From Treponema sp. (lineage in GTDB: Bacteria; Spirochaetota; Spirochaetia; Treponematales; Treponemataceae), in contig JAILQA010000104.1 of assembly GCA_024699205.1 (NCBI GenBank), positions 1-6,356 of the forward strand: a DNA stretch of 6,356 nt. The letters are read 5' to 3'. Shown here piece after piece: positions 5,896-6,356 of the stretch. The position numbers and the translations under genes were made by a program. Position 1 is the stretch's first letter. Each line of letters starts with the position of its first letter. The notes below the pieces were generated by a model. That model was not told the origin of the DNA, did not search any database, and saw only the letters and a list, made by a program, of their open reading frames with translations.

Positions 5896-6356
5896 AATAC
5901 TCAATAATGTGTTTAAATATTTTATAACAATATGCCCATATTTTAAAGTATTTTTTATTATTCCATTCAAGTTTTTTTTCTTCACCTGTCACTGAACAGC
6001 CTGAATCATTCTTTTCGTTTGTCATACAGTTATAACAGTTTGAAATTTGTTTAGTATCTTTTGGAACCAGCGTGATAATATGCTTTGGACAAACATCGAT
6101 ACATTTTCCACAGCCAATACACAGGGAGGTAACAAGTGCCGTTTGATTTTTTATAACAATTGCGGTCTGAGGACAAACCTTTACACAATCTCCTAATCCT
6201 ATACATGCATATTTACAATCAGTTCCCGATTCATGCATTGAAGCAATCATAAAACAAGTATGTTCACGATTAAATCTTTCATTATTGAATGATAAGTTCT
6301 TTTCATTTGAACACAAAACAACTGCTTTTTTATCGGATGGAACAAAGTGTTCTGTA
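5894..6356 (-). CDS. RnfB-like polyferredoxin, C-terminal part (5' end outside window)
   Basis: The frame stays open to the right edge (last full codon 6355-6353), so the true start lies outside; the TTG at 6316 is internal, not a start. The visible 153 residues carry iron-sulphur motifs in the RnfB order. KAVVLCSN and REHTC precede CKYACIGLGDCVKVCP (Cx3Cx5Cx3C, the unusual RnfB-type [4Fe-4S] spacing). Then come CIGCGKCIDVCP (Cx2Cx2Cx3C, classical cluster) and LVPKD. RnfB relays electrons between ferredoxin and the membrane Rnf complex, coupled to Na+ or H+ movement and NAD+. The end is odd: the NCYNC...CSV segment resembles the start of the next RnfB cysteine region but breaks off into a Lys- and aromatic-rich tail, with no further cluster motif. 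This could be an RnfB paralogue or a separate ferredoxin. No other rnf gene is in the window. Confidence 0.7.
   Translation of the reverse strand, partial: TEHFVPSDKKAVVLCSNEKNLSFNNERFNREHTCFMIASMHESGTDCKYACIGLGDCVKVCPQTAIVIKNQTALVTSLCIGCGKCIDVCPKHIITLVPKDTKQISNCYNCMTNEKNDSGCSVTGEEKKLEWNNKKYFKIWAYCYKIFKHIIEY

Noticed and set aside
5894..6010. Frameshift at the A8 run near the end of the RnfB-like gene
   Set aside because: Reading on in the other frames gives either an immediate stop or a stretch without cysteine motifs, so a frameshift would not restore a longer RnfB.
6314..6316. TTG as start codon of the RnfB-like gene
   Set aside because: The frame continues open to the window edge, and the upstream residues (VPSDKKAVVLC) match the expected RnfB sequence, so the gene is simply cut by the window.

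Overview
The window is AT-rich and carries five protein genes. A spirochaete, most likely a Treponema from a gut or rumen setting, fits best. The reasons are the spirochaete-style lipoprotein signal peptide of the first gene, the low GC, the Rnf-type ferredoxin protein and the GH57-family protein. This assignment is inference from gene content and composition; no rRNA or other marker is present.

Layout, left to right. (1) 74-604 (+): a small secreted lipoprotein with a beta-rich domain resembling a carbohydrate-binding module. It has an extended -10 promoter at the window edge and a strong intrinsic terminator at 637-679. (2) 796-2148 (+): L-2,4-diaminobutyrate:2-oxoglutarate 4-aminotransferase (Dat). 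(3) 2245-3720 (+): L-2,4-diaminobutyrate decarboxylase (Ddc). (4) 3773-5782 (-): a full-length GH57-type protein whose catalytic motifs are mostly replaced. (5) 5894 to beyond 6356 (-): the C-terminal part of an RnfB-like polyferredoxin that runs off the right edge.

Dat and Ddc form a two-step pathway. Aspartate 4-semialdehyde plus glutamate gives L-2,4-diaminobutyrate, which is decarboxylated to 1,3-diaminopropane. This feeds norspermidine-type polyamines or, in other bacteria, some siderophores. No carboxynorspermidine or siderophore synthetase genes are visible here. The 96-nt gap between the two genes is mostly six tandem 13-bp units running right up to the ddc start codon, and the last unit supplies the ddc ribosome binding site.

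The dat-ddc pair converges on the GH57-type gene across a 52-nt gap with no convincing terminator. The RnfB-like and GH57-type genes share a strand but appear to be separate transcription units. A GGGG-loop hairpin follows the RnfB-like stop codon and a TATAAT box lies just after it.

The observations most worth a second look are the apparent GH57 pseudoenzyme and the 13-bp repeat array that forms the ddc translation start region.
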